Source: DASRDU01 sp035560235 (GTDB taxonomy: Bacteria; Acidobacteriota; Blastocatellia; RBC074). Taken from it: a stretch of 64,000 nucleotides of DNA. This document shows, one piece after another, positions 1 to 9,641 of this stretch (positions are counted from its first letter, which is position 1; every line of letters begins with the position of its first letter). Location: contig DATMAG010000091.1 in assembly GCA_035560235.1 (NCBI GenBank), positions 4,854 to 68,853 on the forward strand, read 5' to 3'. The notes under the pieces were generated by a model. That model worked only from the letters and a program-made list of their open reading frames with translations, had not been told where the DNA came from and did not search any database. The position numbers were made by a program, and so were the translations under genes.

Positions 1-463
1 CATCGCGCTGAGCCTTCAGCGCCGCCAGGTTGGCCGTTGCGCCTGAGACGCCCGCGCGCTGTGTCTTCACCGCCGACTCAGCGACCTGCACGCGCGCCTG
101 AGCGTCGGCCAGACTGGCCCGCGCCTGTTCGAGATTGGCGCGAGCTGAAGCGACCTGCGCCTGCAGGAGCGACGGGTCAAGCTGCGCGATGACCTGTCCC
201 TTGCGCACAACTGAATTGAAGTCTGCATAAAGCGCCGAGATCGTGCCCGACACCTGGCTGCCGACCTGCACTGTGGTCACAGCCTGGAGCGTGCCTGTGG
301 CGTTGACTGTATTACGGATTGTGCCTCTTTCAACTCTGGCAGTGGTGAACTCTTCAGCGGTCACGCGGCTTTCACGGAACAGAAAGACTGCAACTGCAAT
401 CACGCCGACAATGCCGACCGCCAGCAATAATCTCTTCCAGCTTCTTCCAGGCCCGAATTTCAT
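1..463 (-). CDS. HlyD/MacA-type efflux periplasmic adaptor, N-terminal part (runs off the window)
   Basis: The frame read leftwards from the ATG at 461-463 stays open to base 1, giving about 154 residues with the C-terminus outside the window. It starts MKFGPGRSWKR, followed by one membrane-anchor segment (LLLAVGIVGVIAVAVFLF). Next comes a beta-barrel/lipoyl half with VQVGSQVSGTISALYADF and VVRKGQVIAQLDPSLLQAQ, then an Ala/Gln-rich coiled-coil hairpin. This order is typical of membrane fusion proteins that link an inner-membrane ABC or RND pump to an outer-membrane channel. AGGAGA lies 8 bases before the ATG. The partner pump should lie to the left of the window. The divergent neighbour is an envelope-stress-like sigma cluster, so shared control is possible but only inferred. 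Confidence 0.88.
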   Translation of the reverse strand, partial: MKFGPGRSWKRLLLAVGIVGVIAVAVFLFRESRVTAEEFTTARVERGTIRNTVNATGTLQAVTTVQVGSQVSGTISALYADFNSVVRKGQVIAQLDPSLLQAQVASARANLEQARASLADAQARVQVAESAVKTQRAGVSGATANLAALKAQRD

Positions 464-748
464 TGGTTCTTCTCCTTGCCCTCGTTCATTCAAAAAATCC
501 CAGGGATCAGCCCGATAATCCTTCACTGTGTCAGACACCAGGAGAGGCAAATGGGTTACCAGAAAAATTCGGTTGAGTGAAATTACGGTAACTTTGGAGT
601 GGCGCAGGCAGGCTGGTTTCGCGCGTCGGCTTATTCTCCTGGAATTGATGCTGAGTTGTAACCGGTTCGGGCGGCGCGGTGTCTTCAGAACCAGAAGGCG
701 GTCTGAAGCCTTCTGAAGTACAGGAAGTTTTCTGGAGTAACACAATCA
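464..748. promoter_or_regulatory. Divergent intergenic region between efflux adaptor and Spy-like gene
   Basis: This 285-base gap separates two divergent genes and should contain both promoters. I see no convincing open frame with a ribosome site. The stretch 681-718 repeats a CTTCAG/CTGAAG/CTTCTG motif several times and could fold or bind a regulator. No -35/-10 pair stands out clearly, so the regulatory call rests on geometry. Confidence 0.35.
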
Positions 749-1255
749 ATGAAGAAACTGAGTAAAATTCACACAATCGCAATGACCGGTCTGCTGGCCG
801 TGAGCGGCGCAGGCGCGCTGGTTCTGGCGCAGTCAGGCACGGATCAGAATAATCAGACTTCGCCGCGCGCGGAATGGCAGGCGAAGCGCAGGCATCACGG
901 CTTTCATCAGGGCGGGCGCCTGATGAAGGAGCTGAATCTGACCGATGCGCAGAAGGCGCAGATGAAACAGATCAGAGACAGCTACCGTGAACGCACGGCG
1001 ACGCTGCGCAACGATCTGCGCGCCCGGCATCAGGAACTGCGCCAGTTGAATCAGGGCGGCACGTTCAATGAATCGCTCACGGCGCAGAAGCTGGCCGATA
1101 TGTCCGGCCTGAAGGCAAAGCTGATGGGTGAACGCTTCAAACTGCGGCAGGAGATGCTCGCGGTGCTGACGCCCGAACAGAAGACGAAGCTTGAGCAGCT
1201 GCGCGAGCAGTTCAAGTCGCGGCGGGCCGACCGTCACGCTCGTCACGATCAGTAA
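749..1255 (+). CDS. Spy/CpxP-like periplasmic protein (LTxxQ type)
   Basis: A 168-residue protein with a signal peptide (about residues 1-28, MKKLSKIHTIAMTGLLAVSG) and a helical mature part rich in Arg, Gln and Lys. It carries LTDAQKAQMKQI near residue 66 and LTPEQKTKLEQL near residue 143, the paired LTxxQ motifs of the Spy/CpxP family of periplasmic chaperones and metal or stress sensors. An unusually His/Arg-rich stretch (RRHHGFHQGG) and a His-containing tail (RADRHARHDQ) suggest possible metal contact. It lies about 95 bases upstream of the sigma gene, and a second Spy-like gene ends the same cluster. A role in envelope or metal stress sensing is inferred from family and context. Confidence 0.85.
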   Translation: MKKLSKIHTIAMTGLLAVSGAGALVLAQSGTDQNNQTSPRAEWQAKRRHHGFHQGGRLMKELNLTDAQKAQMKQIRDSYRERTATLRNDLRARHQELRQLNQGGTFNESLTAQKLADMSGLKAKLMGERFKLRQEMLAVLTPEQKTKLEQLREQFKSRRADRHARHDQ

Positions 1256-1274
1256 TTATCAACCACGCTGCTGG

Positions 1275-1298
1275 CCGAAGCTGAAAGTAAAGCTTCGG
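1275..1298 (+). other. Hairpin between Spy-like and sigma genes
   Basis: CCGAAGCT at 1275-1282 pairs perfectly with AGCTTCGG at 1291-1298 around an 8-base loop. No T-run follows directly, so it is a weak terminator at best. It could attenuate or stabilise the message between the Spy-like gene and the sigma factor gene. Confidence 0.4.
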
Positions 1299-1350
1299 TC
1301 AGCGGCTTAACTCTTCCGGAGGATCGCTTCTGACCGGGCAGCAGGAAACG

Positions 1351-1956
1351 TTGCCGGAGATGGAACTGGTCAGCCGCGCGCGCGGGGGCGATGAATCCGC
1401 TTTTGAAGAGATCGTGCGCCGTTACAGCCCGCGCGTCTTTCATGTCGCCAGCCGCTTCTTTCGTCAGCGCAGTCTGGTTGAAGAGGCAGCGCAGGATGTC
1501 TTTCTGAAAGCCTGGACGCTGCTTGGCGATTACGAAGGTCGCGGGTCATTTGAAGGCTGGCTGACTCGCATTGCCACGACCACCTGCCTGAATCTGATTC
1601 GCAGCGCGAAACGGCGGCCCGAATCCACGCTGGCCGATCTGACTGATGAAGAGATGACCTGGCTGGATCGCAAACTGACTGATGAATCGGCGCAGCAGTC
1701 GGTCGAGCGCGATCTGGCAGCGGCTGATCTGGCCGACAAGGTGCTGGCGACGCTCCCGCCCGATGACCGGACGGTGCTGATGCTGATGGATGGCGATGAT
1801 TATTCGGTCAGAGAGGTTTCAGCAATGACCGGCTGGTCTGAATCGAAGGTCAAGGTGCAGGCCTTTCGCGCCCGCCGCCGCATGCGCGAGGCTCTCGAAA
1901 AACTGCTCTCATTCCGACAAACCCGTTCACCCGCGAAAGAAGAGGGAGAGAGATGA
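1351..1956 (+). CDS. ECF-family RNA polymerase sigma factor
   Basis: About 200 residues with sigma-70 region 2 (SAFEEIVRRYSPRVFHVASR, EEAAQDVFLKAWTLL) and region 4 (LPPDDRTVLMLMDGDDYSVR, MTGWSESKVKVQAFRARRRM). It directs RNA polymerase to a dedicated stress regulon. The start is uncertain. TTG at 1351 and ATG at 1360 are possible, but the best Shine-Dalgarno, GGAGGA at 1317-1322, sits 7 bases before an in-frame CTG at 1330, which would add seven residues (LTGQQET). The stop overlaps the ATG of the zinc-finger anti-sigma gene (ATGA), so translation of the pair is probably coupled. Confidence 0.9.
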   Translation: MPEMELVSRARGGDESAFEEIVRRYSPRVFHVASRFFRQRSLVEEAAQDVFLKAWTLLGDYEGRGSFEGWLTRIATTTCLNLIRSAKRRPESTLADLTDEEMTWLDRKLTDESAQQSVERDLAAADLADKVLATLPPDDRTVLMLMDGDDYSVREVSAMTGWSESKVKVQAFRARRRMREALEKLLSFRQTRSPAKEEGER

Positions 1957-2423
1957 AAAACCAGCACATCGTAAATCTGATCGAAAGCAAACCGCTCAGT
2001 CGTCTCGATGACAGTGAACTTGCTGCGATTGAGCGCCACGCCGACGCCTGCGATGCGTGTCGGCGGGCCTGGCAGGCAGCGCAACTGTCAGCGCAACTGC
2101 TCAGCGAGCGCGCCGCTGAAGTTATTGAACCTTCGCCGTTTTTTGCCACGAGAGTGATGGCGGCGCTGCGCCAGCAGCAGGCGACTCGCGTGTCGCCATT
2201 TCTTCGCGCCTGGCAGGCGGCTCAGGCAATGGTCTACGCGATGGTCGCAGTAGTCGTGATGGTCGGCGCGCTGAGCTGGCTTGCTTACCAGCCGCAGCCC
2301 GTTGCGCCGGAGCAGGTCAGCGTCCTCAGCAGTGATGCGACTGATCTGCTGCTGCCGGAACCGGCCAGCAGTGAGATGAGTTATGGGCAGGTGATCTCGA
2401 CAATCTACGATCTGGGAGAGTGA
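1953..2423 (+). CDS. Zinc-finger anti-sigma factor, single membrane span
   Basis: A 156-residue protein. Near residues 28-37 is HADACDACRRAW, an HxxxCxxC zinc-binding motif of anti-sigma domains (ZAS). One hydrophobic span follows at about residues 90-110 (AMVYAMVAVVVMVGALSWLA), and then a short extracytoplasmic tail rich in acidic residues. The cytoplasmic domain would hold the adjacent ECF sigma factor inactive until an envelope signal arrives. It overlaps the sigma stop by four bases, and its own stop overlaps the next start. Confidence 0.88.
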   Translation: MKNQHIVNLIESKPLSRLDDSELAAIERHADACDACRRAWQAAQLSAQLLSERAAEVIEPSPFFATRVMAALRQQQATRVSPFLRAWQAAQAMVYAMVAVVVMVGALSWLAYQPQPVAPEQVSVLSSDATDLLLPEPASSEMSYGQVISTIYDLGE

Positions 2424-2824
2424 GCAGCGAGGCCATGGAAAATATCAGGAAACATATCTGGCAGATTCGCGCGGCAGCGCTGGCCATCTTTCTGCTCGGC
2501 TTTGCGGCAGGCGCGCTCAGTCTGAATTATTACCGTTTGCGGCATCCGATCATTCCTCCCGCTTCGGCGCGCGGTCGTTTCGATCAGATGCTTGACCGGC
2601 TGAATCTGACTCAGGAGCAGCGGGCGCAGGTCGAAAAAATCCTGAGCGATTCCCGTGCGCAGCTTGCTGAAGTGCGCCGCCAGTCAGAACCGAAAGTGAG
2701 TGAAATTCGCCGCCAGACCGATGAGCGTTTGCAGGCCGTGCTGAATCCGCAGCAGTGGGAGCAGTTTCAGCAGATGATGAGCGAACTGCGCAATCGTCGC
2801 CGGAGCAGGGAAAAGGGTCAGTAA
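2420..2824 (+). CDS. Membrane-anchored Spy/CnrX-like sensor protein
   Basis: 134 residues counted from a GTG at 2420 that overlaps the anti-sigma stop (GTGA); ATG at 2435 (MENIRKHIWQ) is an alternative start. An N-terminal signal-anchor (AAALAIFLLGFAAGALSLNY) is followed by a helical domain with LNLTQEQRAQVEKILSD and NPQQWEQFQQMM. This is the Spy/CnrX-like fold: a periplasmic helical hairpin tethered to the inner membrane. Sigma, anti-sigma and membrane-tethered helical protein in one unit resembles the cnrYXH arrangement. By that analogy this would be the periplasmic sensor, but the ligand cannot be read from sequence. Confidence 0.78.
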   Translation: MSSEAMENIRKHIWQIRAAALAIFLLGFAAGALSLNYYRLRHPIIPPASARGRFDQMLDRLNLTQEQRAQVEKILSDSRAQLAEVRRQSEPKVSEIRRQTDERLQAVLNPQQWEQFQQMMSELRNRRRSREKGQ

Positions 2825-2917
2825 GTTTCAGCCGCACCCTGTTCGACAACAGGCAGCAGCCCGGCTCGCCTTCACTTATTGGATGAAACACGCCGCTGTA
2901 CACGCCAGCCTGTGAAG

Positions 2918-3178
2918 TCAGGCTTGAGGCGCTGTCATTCTTTCAATTTCTGTCAGCCACTGCATTGCCTCATTCGCATTGCTGCCGCACATTTCCGCCT
3001 GAGGCTTGAGCGTGACGCAGACTGCCGGGCGTTCGGGCCTGCCGAACAGCAGGCATCTGTTGTCGTCAGTCAGTTGCACGCACCGCACGCCGGCCGGTTT
3101 GCCTTCCGGCATGCCCGGAATCGGTGATGAAATCGAGGGCGCGATGCAGCACGCTCCGCAACCTGCGCGACATTCCAT
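2918..3178 (-). CDS. YkgJ-family small cysteine-cluster protein
   Basis: 86 residues starting MECRAGCGACCIAPSIS, with further cysteines at VRCVQL, NRCLLF, AVCVTL and AEMCGS. This spacing is typical of YkgJ-type putative Zn- or Fe-S-binding proteins. The biochemical role of the family is not well established. Its ATG overlaps the stop of the upstream ROK kinase gene (TAATG), so the two are probably co-translated. Confidence 0.82.
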   Translation of the reverse strand: MECRAGCGACCIAPSISSPIPGMPEGKPAGVRCVQLTDDNRCLLFGRPERPAVCVTLKPQAEMCGSNANEAMQWLTEIERMTAPQA

Positions 3179-4065
3179 TATTTCCGACTCAAAGCCAGTT
3201 CAGCCAGCGCAATCGAGCCAAGCACTCCGGCGCGGTCGCCGAGTCCTGGCGGCACAATGTATTGATCAATGCAGTCGGTGATCTGCGGGACTTTCAGATA
3301 ATCGTTGAGCAGTCCGCGCACTTCAGCGCGAATCAGCGGAAAGAGATGCGGCTGACCGGCAACCCCGCCGCCCAGAATGACGCGCTGCGGCGAGAGAATC
3401 GAAATCGCATTGACCACGCCCAGCGCCAGGTAATGCGCTTCGAGCGCCCACGCCGGATGATCCGAGGGAAGCGTTTCAGCCCGCGCGCCCCAGCGCCGTT
3501 CAATCGCCGGGCCGCAGGCCAGCCCTTCCAGGCAATGCCCATGAAAACGGCAGATGCCCGCAAACCCGCGCGGTTCGCGTCCGTCGAGCGGCAGCAGCAT
3601 ATGGCCCATTTCAGGATGCAGCATTCCGTGCAGCAGTCGGCCATTGACCATCGCGCCGCCGCCAATGCCCGTGCCAATCGTGAAATAGACAAACGTATCC
3701 AGCCCCTGCGCCGCGCCCCACCTGAATTCACCAAGCGCCGCCGCATTGACATCAGTATCGAACCCGACCGGCACTCTGAACTCTTTGCGCAGCGGCCCGG
3801 CCAGGTCGGTCATCTGCCAGCCCGGCTTCGGCGTCGTCGTAATGAATCCCCGGGTTGCAGAGTCAGCATTCAGATCAACCGGCCCGAACGTGCCAATGCC
3901 GATGGCGCTGATTTCGCTTTTGAATGGCCGCAGAAAATCAATCGCCCGGCCAATGGTTTCAGCGGGCGTGGTCGTGGGGAAGCGTTCGACGGCGGCCAGA
4001 GTGTCAGGGCCGCTGCCGACCGCACAAACCCACTTGGTCCCGCCTGATTCGATGCCTGCGTACAT
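3178..4065 (-). CDS. ROK-family sugar kinase, fructokinase-like
   Basis: About 295 residues from the ATG at 4063-4065 (MYAGIESGGTKWVCAVG). Longer readings to a TTG at 4161 would run through a duplicated uvrB fragment and are unlikely. It shows the ROK phosphate loop (GIESGGTKW), the catalytic Asp region FDTDVNAAALGEF, the glycine-rich TIGTGIGGGAMVNG, and the ROK zinc site, with a His in HPEMGHM and cysteines in GICRFHGHCLEGL. The N-terminal pattern matches fructokinase/mannose kinase-like ROK proteins rather than transcriptional repressors, because no helix-turn-helix precedes it. Substrate is inferred only. The ribosome site is weak. Confidence 0.86.
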   Translation of the reverse strand: MYAGIESGGTKWVCAVGSGPDTLAAVERFPTTTPAETIGRAIDFLRPFKSEISAIGIGTFGPVDLNADSATRGFITTTPKPGWQMTDLAGPLRKEFRVPVGFDTDVNAAALGEFRWGAAQGLDTFVYFTIGTGIGGGAMVNGRLLHGMLHPEMGHMLLPLDGREPRGFAGICRFHGHCLEGLACGPAIERRWGARAETLPSDHPAWALEAHYLALGVVNAISILSPQRVILGGGVAGQPHLFPLIRAEVRGLLNDYLKVPQITDCIDQYIVPPGLGDRAGVLGSIALAELALSRK

Positions 4066-4147
4066 GTTGAATTGATCCGTGGTGTTGATGTTCAGGATAA
4101 CGTTACTGCAATGGGCCTGATCCGGGATTGTTTTCCGGTGAGAGATT

Positions 4148-4206
4148 TTATGCTGCCTCAAGCTCCCGCTCGCGCAAATATTTGATCCTGACGCGCAGTT
4201 CTGTAA
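4148..4206 (-). pseudogene. Duplicated 3' end of uvrB (uvrB' remnant)
   Basis: Bases 4151-4201 match 5071-5121 at 48 of 51 positions. The translation ends IKYLRERELEAA and stop, against IKYLRERELEVA and stop for the real UvrB, so even the stop codon position is kept. Beyond base 4206 the similarity ends. The two copies are exactly 920 bases apart and in the same orientation, and they bracket the HNH gene and its small partner. Upstream of the remnant the frame is open back to the HNH stop, so this could also be the tail of a small leftover open frame. It looks like target-end duplication by an inserted cassette. Confidence 0.85.
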
Positions 4207-4270
4207 TCAGGTCGAATCCGAAGTCATCTGCGGTCGGTGGCGCTTCAGCCGGTTTGAAGAGGCAGAAGAC

Positions 4271-4723
4271 TTATCGCTTCCTGCGTTTGCGCATCCTCTT
4301 CCGGGCCGCTGGTGATGGATAATGCCCGTCTTCGATCAATCCCTGGCGTTCCAGCAATCTTTCTTCCTGATTGAAGCCCAGGATTCTGGCCGTGACTTCG
4401 CCGATTTCAGTCAATGATCCGATAAATGCATCGTTCAGGACAAAATGATCTGCCCAGTGGTCTGTTCGCGGGTTGAAAAAACGTACCAGCCGACGCGATT
4501 TCCGGCTGATTGATCCGAGGTCACTTCCCTTGTTTCGATTACAGGGCTGGCAGGTGTAAGCAAGATTATCAGCAGTGGTCAGGCCTTCGTGTTTCAGGCT
4601 GATGACGTGGTCAACCTCGCCGCCGAAGTATGTGTCTTCGATCTCAATCAGGCAGTATTCGCAAAGGTTCTCAGCGCGAGTAATGACCAGGTGTCGCAGT
4701 TCATCGCTGACGTATCGGGTCAT
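4271..4723 (-). CDS. HNH endonuclease of a two-gene cassette
   Basis: 150 residues with a zinc-ribbon HNH core: CEYC at 21-24, the catalytic DH at 38-39 (GEVDHVISLKHEG), N53 (TTADNLAY) and CQPCNRNKG at 58-66. This is a complete ββα-metal nuclease motif with both CxxC pairs. The C-terminus is strongly basic (RKRMRKRRKR). Its ATG overlaps the stop of the upstream small gene by four bases (ATGA). Small acidic partner followed by HNH is, from memory, a recurrent arrangement in cyanobacteria and other phyla. The cassette sits between uvrB and a duplicated copy of the uvrB end, which fits a mobile or homing-type unit. Confidence 0.88.
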   Translation of the reverse strand: MTRYVSDELRHLVITRAENLCEYCLIEIEDTYFGGEVDHVISLKHEGLTTADNLAYTCQPCNRNKGSDLGSISRKSRRLVRFFNPRTDHWADHFVLNDAFIGSLTEIGEVTARILGFNQEERLLERQGLIEDGHYPSPAARKRMRKRRKR

Positions 4724-4956
4724 GATTTCATATACCTGCGGGCGCGGATTTTGGCCATTCTCATCAGGTGTTCAAGCTGCATGTAGTGATCCAGCTCGGA
4801 TTTCTCTTCCGGCGAAAGCCCTGAGGTCTTTTCACGGTGAATCAGGTCAGACACGCGCGCCCTGGCTTCTTCGGACGGGCGAAATGCGAGGACTTTGGCC
4901 GGATTGGCCTCAGCGATGAAATCAATCACTTCTTCGTAAGCCTTCAGCGAACTCAT
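4720..4956 (-). CDS. Small partner protein of the HNH cassette, unknown function
   Basis: 78 residues from the ATG at 4956 (MSSLKAYEEVIDFIAE). The ATG at 4986 upstream is less likely, because a good AGAGGAG lies 9 bases before 4956. The sequence is helical and charged (LAFRPSEEARARVSDLIHRE, SPEEKSELDHYMQLEHLMRM) with no obvious catalytic motif. It overlaps the HNH start, so the two are probably made together. It could be an antitoxin-like or DNA-targeting partner. I know the family only as a companion of HNH genes and cannot assign a function. Confidence 0.8.
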   Translation of the reverse strand: MSSLKAYEEVIDFIAEANPAKVLAFRPSEEARARVSDLIHREKTSGLSPEEKSELDHYMQLEHLMRMAKIRARRYMKS

Positions 4957-5067
4957 CGAAATAAACTCCTCTGGAGAAACATACATCCCAGTCTCGGTAA
5001 ATGATTCAGGCCTTCAGTCTCCGCTGAACGCAGGCTGTGACCAGAGTCATACCGTATTACAATTTTA

Positions 5068-7062
<1,995 letters not shown>

Positions 7063-7093
7063 CTGCTCTCCCGAGAGTGAAGGTTCAGGCAGA

Positions 7094-7249
7094 AATGGAA
7101 CACAGATGACACAGATGCAACGGATCAATACGGAACCTGTTTTCATCTGTCACTTCCGTTTCATCCGTGTTCGATTCAGACTGAAGAATGGAATACGGAT
7201 GACACGGAACAGAACCGGTCTGCACAGATCATCCGCGTTCCATTTCGGC
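7094..7249. repeat. Two copies of the ~98-bp intergenic inverted repeat family
   Basis: One copy starts at 7094 (ATGGAACACAGATGACACAG) and a shorter one at 7188 (ATGGAATACGGATGACACGG). Each reads GGAACACGGATG...CATCCGTGTTC and so can fold back on itself. The same unit occurs four times at 23443-23823 and twice at 27123-27306. The rest of the uvrB to 7468 gap shows no gene. Confidence 0.8.
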
Positions 7250-7467
7250 GCGATCCGCAGTCGCCATGCTGACTGGTTGTCGCAAATCGTTTGTCATTCG
7301 CAAACGAGTCATTATAAAAAGCAACCGTTACGCCCGGCAAACGGGGCGTCAGACGAAAAATTTCAGTTCATCATCGCACGTTTTCATCCCTTGTCCGTTT
7401 GTGGCTGACAGACAGAAACCGATTGTCTGACCCGGTAGTACCCAACTCACAACCTGCGGAGGAAAAA

Positions 7468-7926
7468 ATGGAAAAGATCAACTGGAGTCGTGTCCTGCTC
7501 GGCGGGCTGCTGGCCGGTCTGGTGATGAATACGGGCGAGTTTGTGCTCAACGCCGTGCTGTTTGCAAAGGAGATTGAAGAAGCCACCCGCAAACTCGGCC
7601 TGCCCGCGCCGAGCGGTGATTTCATTGCCAAAGCCGTTGTGATGCTGTTCATCGTCGGCATCATCGCGGTCTTTATTTACGCTGCCATCAGGCCGCGTTT
7701 CGGCGCCGGGCCGAAAACGGGCCTCATCGCCGGGCTGATTGTGTGGCTGCTCGGGTTTGCTTATCCGGCGCTGATGAACACGATGATGGGCATCTTTCCG
7801 CTGCGCCTGACGCTGATCGGTCTGGCGTGGGGATTCGTCGAAGTCGCCGTGGCGACCGTCATCGGAGCGTGGCTCTACAAAGATGCCGTTGCCCTTACGG
7901 CGGCTTATCAGGAAAAACGCGCCTGA
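7468..7926 (+). CDS. Four-helix integral membrane protein, unknown function
   Basis: 152 residues from the ATG at 7468, which has a strong GGAGGA at 7457-7462; the frame is open further upstream but without a better start. It starts MEKINWSRVLLGGLLAGLVM and shows about four hydrophobic spans (residues 8-30, 53-75, 82-105, 115-138) separated by short loops, including IRPRFGAGPKTG and LMNTMMGIFPLRL. There are no enzyme motifs. I recognise the general type as common in Acidobacteria but cannot name a function. It stands alone between two repeat-rich gaps. Confidence 0.8.
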   Translation: MEKINWSRVLLGGLLAGLVMNTGEFVLNAVLFAKEIEEATRKLGLPAPSGDFIAKAVVMLFIVGIIAVFIYAAIRPRFGAGPKTGLIAGLIVWLLGFAYPALMNTMMGIFPLRLTLIGLAWGFVEVAVATVIGAWLYKDAVALTAAYQEKRA

Positions 7927-7942
7927 AAACGCAGGCAGCAGA

Positions 7943-8036
7943 GAATACGGAACAGACGGAAAGAACGGAACAAACGGAAAGGCACGAGAGAACTGCTCTT
8001 TCCGTTTGTTCCGTTCTTTCCGTCTGTTCCGTATTC
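7943..8036. repeat. Perfect 39-bp inverted repeat (very long hairpin)
   Basis: Bases 7943-7981 are the exact reverse complement of 7998-8036, with a 16-base loop. Each arm is itself made of ACGGAA-type words (ACGGAACAGACGGAAAGAAC). No T-run follows, so it is not a classic terminator. It lies 16 bases after the membrane-protein stop and about 90 bases before the fucosidase start. Confidence 0.9.
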
Positions 8037-8123
8037 TTTCTTCTCAGGCTAAGATAACTAGCGCAGTTCACGACATTCACCTGAAGCAGTTCATCATCAA
8101 TCATAATTTTCGGAGAGCCGGAT

Positions 8124-9539
8124 ATGTTCACGACACGACTTTATCGGAGTCTCAGCCTCGCGCCTGTCATCGCGCTGCTGCTAACACTTGCGGTCAGCAG
8201 CGTTGCACAAACCACGGAACCGCTATACCAGCCCGCGCCTGAAAATCTGGAAGCCAGAAAATGGTTTCAGGATGCAAAGTTCGGCTTGTTCATTCACTGG
8301 GGCATCTATTCAGTGCCGGGCGGCGAATGGAAAGGCCACACGACGCGCAGCGTTGGTGAATGGCTGATGAATACTGAGAAGATTCCGATTTCCGAGTATG
8401 AACCCATCGCCGCGCAGTTCAATCCGACCGAGTTCGATCCGAAGGAATGGGTCAGCCTCGCAAAGGCCGCCGGGATGAAATACATCACGATCACGAGCAA
8501 GCATCACGACGGTTTTGCGATGTGGGATTCAAAGGTCAGCGACTGGGATGTGGTTGACCGCACGCCTTATAAAAAGGACATTCTGAAGATGCTCGCTGAT
8601 GAATGTCAGCGGCAGGGCATCAGGCTTTTCTTCTATCATTCGCACCTCGACTGGCATCACCCTGATTACTTTCCGCGCGGTCGCACAGGGCAGTTTGCGG
8701 GGCGGCCTGAGTCGGGCGACTTCAACAAATATCTTGATTATATGGATGCGCAGCTTGCGGAACTGCTCGGCGGGCGTTACGGCAAAATCGGCGGCATCTG
8801 GTTTGACGGCTGGTGGGATCAGCAGATCAAGGATCAGACGAAAAGCGGCGGCGATCCGAAAAAGACTGCCGTTGACTGGCGGCTGCGAAAAACCTACGAC
8901 CTGATTCATAAACTTCAGCCGCAGGCGCTGATTGGCAACAACCATCACGTCGCGCCGTTTGAGGGCGAAGACTTTCAGATGTTCGAGAAAGACCTGCCCG
9001 GACAGAACACCGCCGGATGGAACACTGACGCGCAGATCAGCGCGCTGCCGCTGGAAATGTGCGAAACGACGAATGATTCGTGGGGCTATAAAAAAGCCGA
9101 TCACAAATTCAAATCGCTCAAAGTGCTGATCGGCTATCTGGTCGGCGCGGCGGGGCGCAATTCAAATCTGCTGCTCAACATCGGCCCGCAGCCGAACGGC
9201 AAGTTCCCGCCTGAAGCCATCGAGCAGTTGAAGCAGTTGAGCGCGTGGACGGCAAAGTACGGCGATTCGATTTACAGCACACGCGGCGGCCCCGTTGCGC
9301 CGCAGTCGTGGGGCGTGACGACGCACAAGGGCAGTCGCGTTTACGTTCACATCCTTGATGCCGAAGCGAAGTCAGGCGAAGCGATCAGACTTGACGGACT
9401 CGGCGCAAAGATCAAAAGCGCAAAGCTGATGAGCAACGGCAGCGCGGTCAGATTTGACGCTGCCGCAAATACCATTTATGTGCCGCCGTCTTCGCGCGAT
9501 GCCATTGACACGGTCGTCGTGCTTGAAGTGGCGCGCTGA
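8124..9539 (+). CDS. Secreted alpha-L-fucosidase (GH29)
   Basis: 471 residues with a signal peptide ending near AVSSVAQT (residue 29). GH29 landmarks are WFQDAKFGLFIHWGIYSVPG at residues 47-66, the His pair SKHHDGFAMWDS at 125-136, HSHLDWHHPDY at 172-182 and the nucleophile motif GGIWFDGWWD with D228 as probable nucleophile. A C-terminal beta domain follows. It would hydrolyse terminal alpha-L-fucose from glycans outside the cytoplasm. GGAGAGCC lies just before the ATG. It has no glycan-uptake neighbours, so substrate range cannot be inferred from context. The 5' region holds a perfect 39-bp hairpin. Confidence 0.94.
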   Translation: MFTTRLYRSLSLAPVIALLLTLAVSSVAQTTEPLYQPAPENLEARKWFQDAKFGLFIHWGIYSVPGGEWKGHTTRSVGEWLMNTEKIPISEYEPIAAQFNPTEFDPKEWVSLAKAAGMKYITITSKHHDGFAMWDSKVSDWDVVDRTPYKKDILKMLADECQRQGIRLFFYHSHLDWHHPDYFPRGRTGQFAGRPESGDFNKYLDYMDAQLAELLGGRYGKIGGIWFDGWWDQQIKDQTKSGGDPKKTAVDWRLRKTYDLIHKLQPQALIGNNHHVAPFEGEDFQMFEKDLPGQNTAGWNTDAQISALPLEMCETTNDSWGYKKADHKFKSLKVLIGYLVGAAGRNSNLLLNIGPQPNGKFPPEAIEQLKQLSAWTAKYGDSIYSTRGGPVAPQSWGVTTHKGSRVYVHILDAEAKSGEAIRLDGLGAKIKSAKLMSNGSAVRFDAAANTIYVPPSSRDAIDTVVVLEVAR

Positions 9540-9545
9540 GGTGTC

Positions 9546-9619
9546 CGACAAGCTGCCAGCTTGTCGTTGCCTTCGATGAATGCCCGTTGTGGGAATTACG
9601 ACAAGCTGGCAGCTTGTCG
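9546..9619. repeat. Pair of GACAAGCT/AGCTTGTC palindromes
   Basis: CGACAAGCT-GCC-AGCTTGTCG at 9546-9566 and CGACAAGCT-GGC-AGCTTGTCG at 9599-9619 are each a 9-bp stem with a 3-base loop. Because their loops are complementary, the two copies also form an inverted repeat of one another. They sit directly between the fucosidase stop and the oxidoreductase ribosome site. A related pair occurs at 21245-21327. Confidence 0.85.
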
Positions 9620-9641
9620 AACATCAACAGAGGAGAGTCCA

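Noticed and set aside
3124..4047. 307-codon plus-strand frame opposite the ROK gene
   Set aside because: Antisense shadow; the minus-strand frame has clear ROK motifs and the plus-strand product is Arg-rich with no recognisable domain.
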